Source of the DNA: Pseudomonadota bacterium
Lineage (GTDB): Bacteria; Pseudomonadota; Gammaproteobacteria; Pseudomonadales; Pseudohongiellaceae
DNA: 63,165 nt
Assembly: GCA_027621405.1 (NCBI GenBank)
Contig: JAQCBT010000020.1
Coordinates: 1 to 63,165 of the forward strand
Direction: 5' to 3'
Below the pieces are notes generated by a model that worked only from the letters and a program-made list of their open reading frames with translations, did no database searches and was not told the origin of the DNA. Positions 1-8,747 of the stretch are shown one piece after another (position 1 is the stretch's first letter; every line of letters begins with the position of its first letter). The translations under genes were made by a program, and so were the position numbers.

Positions 1-196
1 GAATGGTTTGCCGGGCAGCCTCGCGTACAACCTCCTCCCCTTCCCGCAAAAGGCAAACTCCGAAGCCCACATCATTGCGCATGCAATGACTGACCAGATC
101 CAGGTAGCGACGTTCGAATATCTGCAGGTCGACTTTACTGCCGGGAAACATCACGACCCGCAAGGGGAACAGGGCTATTTCATTGTGCTCAGTCAT
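1..196 (-). CDS. LON substrate-binding domain protein, N-terminal part (cut by the window edge)
   Basis: The minus strand reads from an ATG at 196-194 straight off the left edge, 65 codons. The N-terminus (MTEHNEIALFPLRVVMFPG, then LQIFERRYLDLV) has the opening signature of the LON substrate-binding fold: an LFPL strand, a MFPG turn and an IFExRY helix. Free-standing proteins of this family (about 190-200 residues) lack the ATPase and protease parts of Lon, and their role is poorly defined. It sits 64 bp downstream of mpl on the same strand, so the two may be co-transcribed. Only about a third of a typical free-standing protein is visible, so fusion to another domain cannot be excluded. Confidence 0.8.
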   Translation of the reverse strand, partial: MTEHNEIALFPLRVVMFPGSKVDLQIFERRYLDLVSHCMRNDVGFGVCLLREGEEVVREAARQTI

Positions 197-260
197 ACCA
201 ATTGTCAAATTGTTGTCGCTGGCGCTGCCTGTGCAGGACAGCCTCAATACTTACAGGCGA

Positions 261-1703
261 TCAGAGACGGTCCGGGCCGTAACTCAGCGCTTTGAGGAGT
301 TTCTGGTGGATACCGCCGAATCCACCATTACTCATGACCACGATGTGATCACCGGCAACGCAGGACTCTTCCAGGAACGTGACGATCGCATCCACATCGT
401 CGAAGGCATAGGCAGGAGTAGCACTGTTCTCGAGCAGTTTCTGGAAATTGATGCAGGATCCCGGAGGTTTAAACCATACCACCATATCCGCTGCCTGGCA
501 GGACCTGTTCAGCTGATCCTGATGGACACCCATCTTCATGGTATTCGAACGTGGCTCTATCACTGCGATGAGACGCTTGTTCCCGCCCTCTTCCTTGATC
601 TTTGCTGCGGCGCCTGCCAGGGTTGTTTCTATAGCTGTCGGATGATGGGCGAAGTCGTCAAAGACCCTGATACCCTCCACAGTACCCAGTAATTCCATGC
701 GCCGTTTGACACCCTTGAATGCCCCGAGCGCACGCGCCGAGGTGCTGACATCGATGCCCACATGCTGGGCCGCAGCCACGGCCGCCACGGCGTTCTTCAC
801 ATTATGCAGGCCGCTCATCTCCCACTCCACGTGGGACCGGGCCATCACTTCGCCGGTCGAGCCCTGACCATACTTAACCAGCTCGAAGCTGTTACCGTGG
901 TCATTCTCGACTTCGGCATTCCAGAACACCCCGCCATTGGTTGCCAGCAATTTACATACTTCTTCGGGCAGGTTGGCGCCGAACTGCTGCCTCGGTGTCC
1001 AGCAACCCTTGGCCAGCACCGCCTCCAGGTTGGAATCATTATGGGCGGAAATGATCAGCCCATTCTGCGGTATGGTGCGCACCAGGTGTTGGAATTGTTT
1101 TTCGATCGCATCCAGATTTTCGAAGATGTCGGCATGATCGAATTCGAGATTGTTGAGAATAGCTGTACGAGGCGAATAGTGGATGAACTTGGAGCGCTTG
1201 TCGAAGAACGCGGTATCGTACTCATCTGCTTCCACAACGAAGAAAGATGATTCTCCGATTGATGCCGATTGCGAGAAGTTGTTCGTTACCCCACCAATCA
1301 GATAACCTGGATGCGCACCGGCATGCTCCAGTATCCAGGTCAGAATCGCACTCGTAGTGGTCTTGCCATGGGTACCCGCTACACCCAATACCCATTTATT
1401 GTGCAGTACATACTGGGCCAGCCACTGTGGCCCCGAGGTAAAGGCGAGACCCTCATTGAGGACGTACTCCACGGCCGAATTACCCCGCGACAGGGCATTG
1501 CCGATGATGACGAGGTCCGGGGCCGGTTGCAGGTGTTCGAAACGATAGCCTTCCTTTAGTTCAATGCCCAGGCTTTCCAACTGTGTACTCATGGGCGGGT
1601 ACACGTTCATGTCACTGCCACTGACCCGATAACCCAGCTGCTTCGCGATTACCGCGAGGCTTCCCATGAAGGTGCCGCAAATACCTAATATGTGGACATG
1701 CAT
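261..1703 (-). CDS. mpl: UDP-N-acetylmuramate:L-Ala-gamma-D-Glu-meso-DAP ligase
   Basis: This is the murein-recycling ligase that joins the salvaged tripeptide L-Ala-D-Glu-mesoDAP to UDP-MurNAc in the cytoplasm. The 480-residue length is slightly more than the roughly 457 of E. coli Mpl. A Mur-ligase N-terminal Rossmann domain (HILGICGTFMGSLA) is followed by the ATP-binding loop GTHGKTTTS at residues 110-118, the central-domain VEADEYDTAFFD stretch, and a C-terminal domain containing FDDFAHHPTAI and EPRSNTMKMG. The ICGTFMG opening and the short VEADEYD segment point to Mpl rather than MurC. In Pseudomonas mpl lies next to ubiX; here ubiX is nearby at 4456-5025 but separated by three genes. 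Confidence 0.95.
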   Translation of the reverse strand: MHVHILGICGTFMGSLAVIAKQLGYRVSGSDMNVYPPMSTQLESLGIELKEGYRFEHLQPAPDLVIIGNALSRGNSAVEYVLNEGLAFTSGPQWLAQYVLHNKWVLGVAGTHGKTTTSAILTWILEHAGAHPGYLIGGVTNNFSQSASIGESSFFVVEADEYDTAFFDKRSKFIHYSPRTAILNNLEFDHADIFENLDAIEKQFQHLVRTIPQNGLIISAHNDSNLEAVLAKGCWTPRQQFGANLPEEVCKLLATNGGVFWNAEVENDHGNSFELVKYGQGSTGEVMARSHVEWEMSGLHNVKNAVAAVAAAQHVGIDVSTSARALGAFKGVKRRMELLGTVEGIRVFDDFAHHPTAIETTLAGAAAKIKEEGGNKRLIAVIEPRSNTMKMGVHQDQLNRSCQAADMVVWFKPPGSCINFQKLLENSATPAYAFDDVDAIVTFLEESCVAGDHIVVMSNGGFGGIHQKLLKALSYGPDRL

Positions 1704-1847
1704 ACGCTGATCAGCTACCTAAAAATTGCTACCATCTGTGGCAGTTGTGGGTAAGGATTCCATCATTGCACTCACGATCCAGCCCCCTGATCGGGGCTAG
1801 CTGGCATAGGACAACATGGTAGTCGAAACCCATCCTGGAATCTCCGT

Positions 1848-2393
1848 TTGTACAATATTCATGAACAACCCGGTTTCTGGGACTATTCTATAGCACTCTA
1901 CGCCCTGGAGGGTGTGGCCCCAGCCTGTCTTATTTTACAGGATCGATACGGCTTTGATGTGAACCTGGTTCTATTTTGCCTCTGGTATGGGCAGCAGGCC
2001 GGGAAATTGGCACCGGAAACCCTCTCCGAGGCAGTGCAGCTCTCGCGGCACTGGTCAGAGCTGGCTGTAGTCCCGTTGAGAAATGTTAGGACCCGGATTA
2101 AGGGCGATGATGACCTGCAGGCCCAGCCAGAAGCGGGTGATATCGCCGCATTTCGGCAGCAAGTGAAGCGACTCGAATTGGGTGCCGAGAAGATTCAGCA
2201 ACAGATGCTTGAACGACTGGCCAGATCCCGACCAGGATACAGAGACGATCCTGAAACTGATACCGGAGATTGGGGGGAAACCAACCTGGCAATGCTGATA
2301 AGCGTCATGGGACTGGAGCTGAATTGCAGGACACAGCCCCAGTTGCAGATTATTCTGGCGGCGCGGGAGAAATCAGGCTTTACGCAAATCTAG
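1848..2393 (+). CDS. TIGR02444 family protein
   Basis: A 181-residue cytoplasmic protein of unknown function. The N-terminal pattern (FWDYSIALYALEGV, then ACLILQDRYGFDVNLVLFCLWYG) is that of the gammaproteobacterial TIGR02444 family, whose members are helical and about 150-180 residues long. The start is a TTG at 1848; the frame is open further upstream, but homology begins at the FWDYSIALY segment, so the start is tentative. It is divergent from mpl. Its TAG stop at 2391-2393 abuts the left end of an inverted-repeat element, which could mean that the element supplies the transcription end, or even the stop codon. No functional motif was recognised. Confidence 0.75.
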   Translation: MYNIHEQPGFWDYSIALYALEGVAPACLILQDRYGFDVNLVLFCLWYGQQAGKLAPETLSEAVQLSRHWSELAVVPLRNVRTRIKGDDDLQAQPEAGDIAAFRQQVKRLELGAEKIQQQMLERLARSRPGYRDDPETDTGDWGETNLAMLISVMGLELNCRTQPQLQIILAAREKSGFTQI

Positions 2394-2563
2394 GAAACCT
2401 CTGATCGAGTATGTTGCGCCTGTGCGGAGTCTGTCGCGGTTTTCTGCTAGGCGCCGTGCGCAGACAATGGCCGTAGCTCTTGGCCAACGCGGCAGAAAAC
2501 CGCGACAGGCCCGCCCTTTCGGGGCTGCAAGCCAGAGCTGTAACATACTCGATCAGAGGCTTC
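2393..2563. repeat. MITE-like nested inverted repeat, copy 1
   Basis: The arms CCTCTGATCGAGTATGTT (2398-2415) and its exact reverse complement (2542-2559) match 18/18. Nested inside, CTGTCGCGGTTTTCTGC (2431-2447) pairs exactly with 2492-2508. A related element lies at 12257-12367, sharing the GGAA..CTCTGAT-type ends, a TGCGGAG.CTGTCG block and a GCCCTTTCGGGG-like block. The element exactly fills the gap between two convergent stop codons, so it could act as a bidirectional terminator. No ORF is contained, which suggests a non-autonomous mobile element. Confidence 0.75.
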
Positions 2564-2788
2564 TTAGTCTGACGCCTCGCCGGTAGATTGACTGGTATCG
2601 GCCCCTCTGCCCATAGCCATGGCAGAAACAGCGAATGCCACCGCACCAGCAAGCCAGAGTAAGCCCCGGAGAGTCGCATTGTCGCCTCCCCCGGTAAACG
2701 ATAGTACGGCCAGAGCGGCCCAAATCGCGGCGACGATCCAGCACAACGTCTTGGAATATCTGGCGAAGCCCGTAGTTTTACTCAGCAT
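2564..2788 (-). CDS. small two-helix membrane protein
   Basis: A 74-residue protein with two hydrophobic segments (about residues 14-30, WIVAAIWAALAVLSF, and 40-58, LRGLLWLAGAVAFAVSAMA) and a short polar C-terminus. It has no recognised family. The coding call rests on a good ribosome-binding site (GTGAGGAAC just before the ATG at 2788), the membrane-protein composition and a stop codon that coincides with the end of the MITE-like element. The predicted location is the inner membrane. Function unknown. Confidence 0.6.
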   Translation of the reverse strand: MLSKTTGFARYSKTLCWIVAAIWAALAVLSFTGGGDNATLRGLLWLAGAVAFAVSAMAMGRGADTSQSTGEASD

Positions 2789-2993
2789 ATGTTCCTCACT
2801 TTTCTAGTAATTCTTCAGTGATCTAATGGGCGATTCTCTCTGACCCATAGCACAACATTGACTGCATGAGGGGTCAAGACGAAACAGGAGCAAAAACTGT
2901 GACTTTCGCCAAAATCTACCAGATTTATTCCCCTCTTGCCCGATCACCTGGCAGTTTCAAATCCCCTTGCCATGGCTAGCATCGTCTTGCGAA

Positions 2994-4394
2994 CTACATG
3001 GTCTCGGCAGCTGCTATGTCCACCACCACATCCCAGTTGAAGCGCAGGAATCGGTGCAGTTCATCGATCAGGATGCGTTCCTGGTCGCTGTGGGCACCGA
3101 AACCAAGGGCCGCATCTTCCGTGTCAATAGCAGGCCCGATGCCATAGCACTGAACTCCCAGGTTCCTCAAATAGGCCATGTCGGTGGCACCAGTGCTCAT
3201 CGTGGGCAGGGTAATCACCCCGTAATGCTTGTCGATTCCGGCCTCGATAGCAGTGAATGCCACCGTATCCAGGCTTGCCTGGCCGGGCGGACGGGTGTTG
3301 CGCTCACCCAGGCTGACCTCGACCGCGGGATCATTGACCACAGCGCGAATCTGGTTGAGGAAGGCAGGAATGTCTTCATCAGGCAGGGCCCGAAAATCGA
3401 CGCTGGCTGCGGATTCTGAGGGGATCACATTGATCCTGTACCCCGCATCGAACAGATTGGGGCTTAGCGACGACCGCAGCATTGAGGCATGGCGAGGCTC
3501 GTTGGCGAGGAAGTATTCGTCGACATCGCTGATACGTCGCGGATCCAGAACTGCCCGGTACCGGGCCGCAGCATCCGGTGCCGAAATTGAAGCCAGGCGC
3601 TCGAAGTAAGCCGCTGTAGTTTCGTTCAAGCGCACCTCTGATCGCCAATCGGCGACGGCCACGATCGCCTTGGCAAGTCGCACAACAGAATTAGTCTGTA
3701 ATGGCACGGAGCCATGGCCAGCGACGCCGGTGGCGACCAACTCCAGTCGATAGGGAATCTTCTCCACAGTCTGTACTGAGGCATAGCGGGTCTCGCCTTC
3801 CACCCTTGACACACTGCCGCCCTCGGCCAGGCAGTATTCCGCTTCAATCTTGTCGAAATGTTCCTCGATCATGAACTCGATGCCGAATTCGGTTGCGCCC
3901 TCTTCGCCAGATTCAGCCAGGAAGATTACGTCCCGCTTCAGGGGAATATTCAGCCGCTTCAATTCCAGCATGATCATCAGGGCGACGGCCAGGTTGTCCT
4001 TGTCATCCACCGCACCACGACCATAGACATAACCGTTGTCCACCGTGGCGCTGAAGGGCGGGAAAATCCACTTTTCCTCATCGACATTGACCACGTCGGT
4101 GTGGGCCATGATAAGCAGCGGCTCTTCACTGCCATCACCTTCCAGCCTGGCCACCACATTGGGACGATCCGGATTGTTGGATAGCAGCTCTACAGCGATA
4201 CCCTCAGCCTCCAGCACGTCCCGAATGTATTCGGCCGCCAGTAATTCACGACCCGGCGGGTCGGAGGTATCGAATTGAAGCAGTGCCCGGAAGTGTTCCA
4301 GTGCTTCAGTCTCTACCACCGCCCAATCCGGCTCCGGAGTCTGGGCAAGAGTCACGGGGGCCAGGAAGAGCCCTGTCAAAATCAGTTTGCGCAT
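2994..4394 (-). CDS. M20 family metallopeptidase, exported
   Basis: Zinc-dependent exopeptidase or deacylase of the M20/M25/M40 clan, probably periplasmic. The start at 4394 (MRKLILTGLFLAPVTLAQ) follows a GGAGG ribosome-binding site and gives a signal peptide of about 17 residues; an in-frame upstream ATG at 4466 would lose both and overlap ubiX. Clan signatures are visible: LIMAHTDVV (first zinc histidine and catalytic Asp), YGRGAVDDKDNLA (bridging Asp), LAESGEEGATEFG (catalytic Glu and ligand Glu) and, near the C-terminus, an AHSDQERI histidine. Length (466 residues) is normal. The substrate cannot be told from sequence. It is inserted between mpl and ubiX. Confidence 0.9.
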   Translation of the reverse strand: MRKLILTGLFLAPVTLAQTPEPDWAVVETEALEHFRALLQFDTSDPPGRELLAAEYIRDVLEAEGIAVELLSNNPDRPNVVARLEGDGSEEPLLIMAHTDVVNVDEEKWIFPPFSATVDNGYVYGRGAVDDKDNLAVALMIMLELKRLNIPLKRDVIFLAESGEEGATEFGIEFMIEEHFDKIEAEYCLAEGGSVSRVEGETRYASVQTVEKIPYRLELVATGVAGHGSVPLQTNSVVRLAKAIVAVADWRSEVRLNETTAAYFERLASISAPDAAARYRAVLDPRRISDVDEYFLANEPRHASMLRSSLSPNLFDAGYRINVIPSESAASVDFRALPDEDIPAFLNQIRAVVNDPAVEVSLGERNTRPPGQASLDTVAFTAIEAGIDKHYGVITLPTMSTGATDMAYLRNLGVQCYGIGPAIDTEDAALGFGAHSDQERILIDELHRFLRFNWDVVVDIAAAETM

Positions 4395-4455
4395 TGTTGC
4401 TAGCCTCCGTTTACATACGGTTTGGGGTTTGTTCGTGGAAATCCTTGTGTTCATA

Positions 4456-5025
4456 CTAGTCTTCACGGGTACTGGGCCAGCGTTTCACGAGACCCGGGTC
4501 CATGGAGAACAGGTCGAGGATACGACCGACATGATGATTCACGATATCGTCCACCGATTGCGGCTTGATGTAGTGGGCAGGCATGGGCGGTGCAATAATG
4601 GCACCAATCTGGCTGGCCTTGAGCAGCAATTCACAGTGGCCCGTGTGCAGCGGAGTTTCCCTGGGCACCAGAACCAGTCGCCGATGCTCCTTGAGCATCA
4701 CATCGGCGGCGCGGACAATCAGGGAATCGGCATAGGAATTGGCGATTGCCGACAGGGTCTTGATGGCGCAGGGCGCGACGATCATGCCATCGGTCTTGAA
4801 CGAGCCACTGGCGATGCTGGCGGCGATATCCTTGTTGGAATACACCACATCGGCCAGGCCCTTTACATCGTTGGCACTCCAATCGGTCTCGATCTGGATA
4901 TTCATCTTGGCAGAGGCTGACATCACCAGGTGCGTCTCTACATCTTCTACCTGGCGCAAGACTTCCAGCAGGCGAATGCCGTAAATCACTCCGCTGGCTC
5001 CGGACATGCCGATCACTAGACGCAT
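4456..5025 (-). CDS. ubiX: flavin prenyltransferase UbiX
   Basis: Makes prenylated FMN from FMN and dimethylallyl phosphate, the cofactor of the UbiD decarboxylase in ubiquinone synthesis. The 189-residue length matches the family. Visible motifs are the N-terminal flavin-binding GMSGASGVIYGIRLLE, VAPCAIKTLSAIANSYADSLIVRAADV and the VPRETPLHTGHCELLLKAS segment, followed by PPMPAHYIKPQS. No ubiD is present in the window, so its partner must lie elsewhere. It is transcribed on the minus strand upstream of the M20 peptidase, with about 60 bp between them. Confidence 0.95.
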   Translation of the reverse strand: MRLVIGMSGASGVIYGIRLLEVLRQVEDVETHLVMSASAKMNIQIETDWSANDVKGLADVVYSNKDIAASIASGSFKTDGMIVAPCAIKTLSAIANSYADSLIVRAADVMLKEHRRLVLVPRETPLHTGHCELLLKASQIGAIIAPPMPAHYIKPQSVDDIVNHHVGRILDLFSMDPGLVKRWPSTRED

Positions 5026-5164
5026 GGTGTCACTCTCTAAATTCCTGACTGCTAACGAAAATCGTCATGGATTGTTGCATCTGGCCTGAGCGCTGGCAAG
5101 GGAACTCACCACCGAGTACCATTGTGCCCTTTCCCACTCCAACCGATTCCAGACTGTTACATTT

Positions 5165-6421
5165 ATGGCCAAGGCAAATCTGTTCTATGCACAATCCGGC
5201 GGGGTCACCTCCGTTATCAACGCCAGCGCTTGCGGTGTAATCGAGACCGCACGCCAGCACCGCGACAAGATCGGCAAGGTATACGCGGGGCTTAATGGCA
5301 TTGTTGGCGCACTACGAGAAAACCTCATCGATACCAACAAGGAGTCTGCTTCGGCCATTGCAGCCTTGCGCTCAACCCCGGCGGGTGCGTTTGGCTCCTG
5401 TCGCTACAAATTAAAATCCTATGAAGAGAACCAGCGGGAATACGAACGCCTGATGGAAGTTTTCAAGGCTCACAACATCCGCTATTTTCTGTATAACGGC
5501 GGCGGCGATTCCCAGGATACTGCCAACAAGGTTTCCCGTCTCAGCCTGGACATGGGGTTTCCCATAACCTGCATTGGCATTCCCAAGACCGTGGACAATG
5601 ACCTGCCTATCACTGATAACTGCCCGGGATTCGGATCCGTCGCCAAGTACGTGGCAGTCTCGATACGGGAAGCCGGTCTTGATGTGGCCTCCATGTGCGA
5701 AAGCTCCACCAAGATTTTCGTTATGGAAGTGATGGGTCGACATGCTGGCTGGATTGCAGGTGCGGCAGGTCTCGCCTCGGAACAGGAGGGCGATGCCCCT
5801 CACATCATTCTGTTTCCGGAGATAGCCTTCAACAAGGAAAAATTCCTGAAGAAGGTGAATGCCTGCGTCAAAAAGTTCGGTTACTGCGCCATCGTGGTCT
5901 CGGAAGGCGCAAAGTACAAGGATGGCCGCTTCCTGGCGGATGCCGGCGGCGCCGATGCCTTCGGCCATGTGCAACTGGGAGGAGTGGCGCCTTTCGTCGC
6001 CAACATGGTAAAGGATGAACTGGGATACAAGTACCATTGGGCGGTAGCCGACTACCTGCAACGCTCGGCACGCCACATTGCATCGGCGACCGACGTGGAG
6101 CAGGCCTATGCCGTGGGCAAGTCAGCCGTCGAGTTTGCCTTGCAGGGCAAGAATGCAGTCATGCCAATCATCGTGCGAGGTACCGGCAAGAAATACAGCT
6201 GGAAAGTGGGTGAAGCCAGGCTCTCGGACGTGGCTAATGTGGAGAAGATGATGCCGCGAAGCTACATAAGCCGGGATGGCTTTCATATCACCGACAAGGC
6301 CAGGGAATATTTCCAGCCCCTGATCGCCGGGGAAGATTACCCGGAATTCAAGAATGGCCTGCCGCAGTATGCCCGGCTGAAACGCATACTGGAGAAGAAG
6401 AAACTGAAGAAATGGGAGTAA
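5165..6421 (+). CDS. pfp: pyrophosphate-dependent 6-phosphofructokinase
   Basis: Phosphorylates fructose 6-phosphate, probably with PPi rather than ATP and therefore reversibly, in glycolysis or gluconeogenesis. The 418-residue protein shows PFK signatures: AQSGGVTSVINAS at the N-terminus, NGGGDSQDTA, GIPKTVDNDLP and EVMGRHAGWIA. Two positions separate donor types in this family: an Asp in the GGxDS loop where ATP enzymes have Gly, and the Lys of PKTVDND where ATP enzymes have Gly. Both are of the PPi type here. The gene faces pdxH, with a hairpin between them. Donor specificity is inferred from these residues only. Confidence 0.9.
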   Translation: MAKANLFYAQSGGVTSVINASACGVIETARQHRDKIGKVYAGLNGIVGALRENLIDTNKESASAIAALRSTPAGAFGSCRYKLKSYEENQREYERLMEVFKAHNIRYFLYNGGGDSQDTANKVSRLSLDMGFPITCIGIPKTVDNDLPITDNCPGFGSVAKYVAVSIREAGLDVASMCESSTKIFVMEVMGRHAGWIAGAAGLASEQEGDAPHIILFPEIAFNKEKFLKKVNACVKKFGYCAIVVSEGAKYKDGRFLADAGGADAFGHVQLGGVAPFVANMVKDELGYKYHWAVADYLQRSARHIASATDVEQAYAVGKSAVEFALQGKNAVMPIIVRGTGKKYSWKVGEARLSDVANVEKMMPRSYISRDGFHITDKAREYFQPLIAGEDYPEFKNGLPQYARLKRILEKKKLKKWE

Positions 6422-6436
6422 GGCGGATCGGGTAGT

Positions 6437-6462
6437 CGGAGCGACAGCATGCCGTCGCTCCG
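6437..6462. terminator. hairpin between convergent pfp and pdxH
   Basis: CGGAGCGAC (6437-6445) pairs exactly with GTCGCTCCG (6454-6462) around an 8-nt loop. It lies between the convergent stop codons of pfp and pdxH. There is no adjacent T tract, so intrinsic termination is uncertain. Confidence 0.4.
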
Positions 6463-6468
6463 TGTAGT

Positions 6469-7101
6469 TCACGGGGACAGTCGATCGATCTTCCAGCCAT
6501 CTCCCTCGCGTGTGTAACGAAAGCGATCGTGCAATCGGTTTTCACCACCCTGCCAAAATTCAATCTCCGCCGGAGTAACCCGGTACCCACCCCAAAAATC
6601 TGGCAAGGGTATTTCACCTTCCTTGAATTTCTGCTTCAGCGCTTCAAACTGGTTCATCAGCACGGTGCGGGAAGTGAGGACCGTACTCTGGCGCGAGGCT
6701 ATCGCGGCAAGTTGGCTGTCGCGCGGTCGAGACAGGAAATATCTCAGCGACTCTGCAGTGGGTATTTTCTCTGCACTGCCGCAGACTTTTACCTGCCGGT
6801 CTGCAGTATGCCAGGGAAAGTGCAGGCTGATCCTGGGATTGGCTGCCAACTCTCTCGCCTTGCGACTGGAGTAGTTGGTAAAGAACACGAATCCCCTGTT
6901 ATCCACATGTTTCAACAGCACGATACGCTGGCTAGGTTGGCCATCGCTGCCTACTGTTGCCACCGTCATGGCAGTAGGATCCGAAATGCCGATCTCCAGC
7001 ACCTGCTGCATCCAGTCTTCAAACTGGCGAATGGGGTCATCCGCAAGATCTTCACGGCGCAACCCTCCCTTGTACTCACGACGTAGCGATTCCAGATCCA
7101 T
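6469..7101 (-). CDS. pdxH: pyridoxamine 5'-phosphate oxidase
   Basis: FMN-dependent oxidase that converts pyridoxine or pyridoxamine 5'-phosphate to pyridoxal 5'-phosphate, the last step of vitamin B6 synthesis and salvage. It has 210 residues, against 218 in E. coli. Family segments are [13 protein letters not shown] at the N-terminus, [21 protein letters not shown] (FMN site), [31 protein letters not shown], and the C-terminal [15 protein letters not shown] followed by a terminal RLSP. The pdxJ gene of the same pathway is about 10 kb away at 16894-17646. It is convergent with pfp. Confidence 0.95.
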   Translation of the reverse strand: MDLESLRREYKGGLRREDLADDPIRQFEDWMQQVLEIGISDPTAMTVATVGSDGQPSQRIVLLKHVDNRGFVFFTNYSSRKARELAANPRISLHFPWHTADRQVKVCGSAEKIPTAESLRYFLSRPRDSQLAAIASRQSTVLTSRTVLMNQFEALKQKFKEGEIPLPDFWGGYRVTPAEIEFWQGGENRLHDRFRYTREGDGWKIDRLSP

Positions 7102-7187
7102 ACTCGGCTCGGCTCATTTAGCTAATTGAAAGATGGCAGTACCCGAGGAGTGCATCCCCGGGCGTTTAAGGTCTCGACCGGGATTGC

Positions 7188-7817
7188 CTAGCGGACGAAA
7201 TCGCCGTAGTTCCACCACTGCTGCCGGGCGGTTCCCGTTTTCGCGTAGTAGTAGGTACCAGGTCCGTGTTTCTCACCGGCAAAAAACCCACCCTCGTAAC
7301 GATTACCTTCTGGCCAGCGGTATTCTCCCTGGCCCTGGAAGTGGTCGTTCACGAATTCACCAGTGTAGTTCTCCGTATTGTCCTTCAACCAGAACTCGGT
7401 GTGTTGATTCTCACGCCATTCCGGCAGATTGAAAAAATAGGAACCCCGTCCGTTGCGCTTGTTTTCGCGCCACTCACCTATGTAGAGGTTGCCCTTGCCG
7501 TTCCAGTGTTTGCCACGACCTTCGCGAATGCCCATATTCCATTCGCCCACGTAGATTTCTTTCTGTGTCCAGGAGATGGGAATCTCCAGGCGCCCATAGC
7601 CATGAAACTCGCCGTCGACAAAGCCTCCAACGTAACGGCCCTTGCCGAAGGGTGTGGTCAGCTCCAGGGTACCTTCGCCGGTCACACACTCACCGCGCAC
7701 ACACTCTTCATTGCTAACACTCTCCAGGGATTGAGCTGCCAATCCCTGGGCGAGCAGGCCGATCAACACAGCCATGCCCAAATGCAGGCCCTGTCTGCGC
7801 ATAATACTGTCGCTCAT
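7188..7817 (-). CDS. exported MORN-repeat protein
   Basis: A 209-residue protein with a signal peptide (about residues 6-28, RRQGLHLGMAVLIGLLAQGLAAQ) and five MORN repeats of the Y.G.W..G...G.G type, beginning near YVGGFVDGEFHGYGRL, YVGEWNMGIREGRG, YIGEWRENKRNGRG, YTGEFVNDHFQGQG and YEGGFFAGEKHGPG. MORN repeats form an elongated beta sheet used for lipid or protein binding; a periplasmic or surface scaffold role is inferred. The start at 7817 has CAGGA a few bases upstream. It is divergent from the kinase gene at 7889. The substrate or partner is unknown. Confidence 0.85.
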   Translation of the reverse strand: MSDSIMRRQGLHLGMAVLIGLLAQGLAAQSLESVSNEECVRGECVTGEGTLELTTPFGKGRYVGGFVDGEFHGYGRLEIPISWTQKEIYVGEWNMGIREGRGKHWNGKGNLYIGEWRENKRNGRGSYFFNLPEWRENQHTEFWLKDNTENYTGEFVNDHFQGQGEYRWPEGNRYEGGFFAGEKHGPGTYYYAKTGTARQQWWNYGDFVR

Positions 7818-7888
7818 AGTGTCATTCCTGTGGTTGAACCTGATTCCAGACTGGGGATTATAACCCCTATTTCAAGTAGACTGCAGGC

Positions 7889-8737
7889 ATGACCCGGACC
7901 TTCGAAGACTGGTTGCTCGACAACGGCTACGGTGAAATCCGGCAGCGACAGCCGCTGGGTGGTGGCTGCATCAATGACGTGAGCCGCCTTCATACATCCC
8001 GCGGTACGATTGTACTCAAACAAAACCCGGCAGCGCCCCGCGACATGTTCCTCGCCGAGGCCGAAGGACTCAAGGCTCTCGCCGCAACAGGTGCGATCAA
8101 GATTCCCACAGTACTGCATCAGCAACAGGACTACCTGTTGCTGGAAGATCTTGGCCAGTCATCCAAGGGCAGCGACTACTGGGCCCAACTGGGTGAGCGA
8201 CTGGCTGCCCTGCACTCACAGGAGCAGCCGCAGTTTGGATTCACGATGGATAACTACTGTGGAGCGACGAGGCAATTAAACCCCGTGCTGGACGCGGGCC
8301 ATGACTTCTTCGCCGAGCACCGACTCATGGCACTCGGTCGCCGCGCCTTCGAGGCGGGACTCATGGACACCACCCGCTTGCAGCAACTGGAATCTGTAGC
8401 GGCGCGGCTGGAGCACTGGATTCCGGAACAGGCGGCGGTGCTCATTCATGGCGATCTGTGGTCGGGCAATGTCCACTGTGACCTTGGGGGCCAGCCCGCA
8501 CTCATAGATCCAGCCTGCTATTGGGGATGGGCAGAGGCAGAACTGGCAATGACCGCCCTGTTTGGCGGATTCGCCCCAGGGTTCTACGAAGCCTATGCTG
8601 CCGCAAGTGGAATGGATTCAGACTGGCAGGAGCGCGCCAGCCTCTACAACCTGTACCATCTTCTCAACCACCTGCTCCTGTTCGGCGGCAGTTATCTGCA
8701 ATCGGTAGCTTCCATTCTGAAGCGTTACAGCGATTAA
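7889..8737 (+). CDS. fructosamine kinase family protein
   Basis: Predicted cytosolic kinase that phosphorylates sugars attached to protein amines (ketosamines or ribulosamines), which destabilises and removes them. The 282 residues fit the bacterial YniA-type family. Visible motifs are a Gly-rich nucleotide loop (PLGGGCINDVSRL), the VLKQN lysine strand, the hinge-like YLLLEDLG, the catalytic loop VLIHGDLWSGNVH and the metal-binding ALIDPACYWGWAEAELAM. It is flanked by divergent or convergent genes, so it is probably monocistronic. Natural substrate unknown. Confidence 0.9.
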   Translation: MTRTFEDWLLDNGYGEIRQRQPLGGGCINDVSRLHTSRGTIVLKQNPAAPRDMFLAEAEGLKALAATGAIKIPTVLHQQQDYLLLEDLGQSSKGSDYWAQLGERLAALHSQEQPQFGFTMDNYCGATRQLNPVLDAGHDFFAEHRLMALGRRAFEAGLMDTTRLQQLESVAARLEHWIPEQAAVLIHGDLWSGNVHCDLGGQPALIDPACYWGWAEAELAMTALFGGFAPGFYEAYAAASGMDSDWQERASLYNLYHLLNHLLLFGGSYLQSVASILKRYSD

Positions 8738-8747
8738 CACAGGAAAA

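Noticed and set aside
1781..1798. AGCCCC/GGGGCT hairpin upstream of the TIGR02444 gene
   Set aside because: Short stem without a T tract, in a divergent promoter region, so neither terminator nor operator could be argued.
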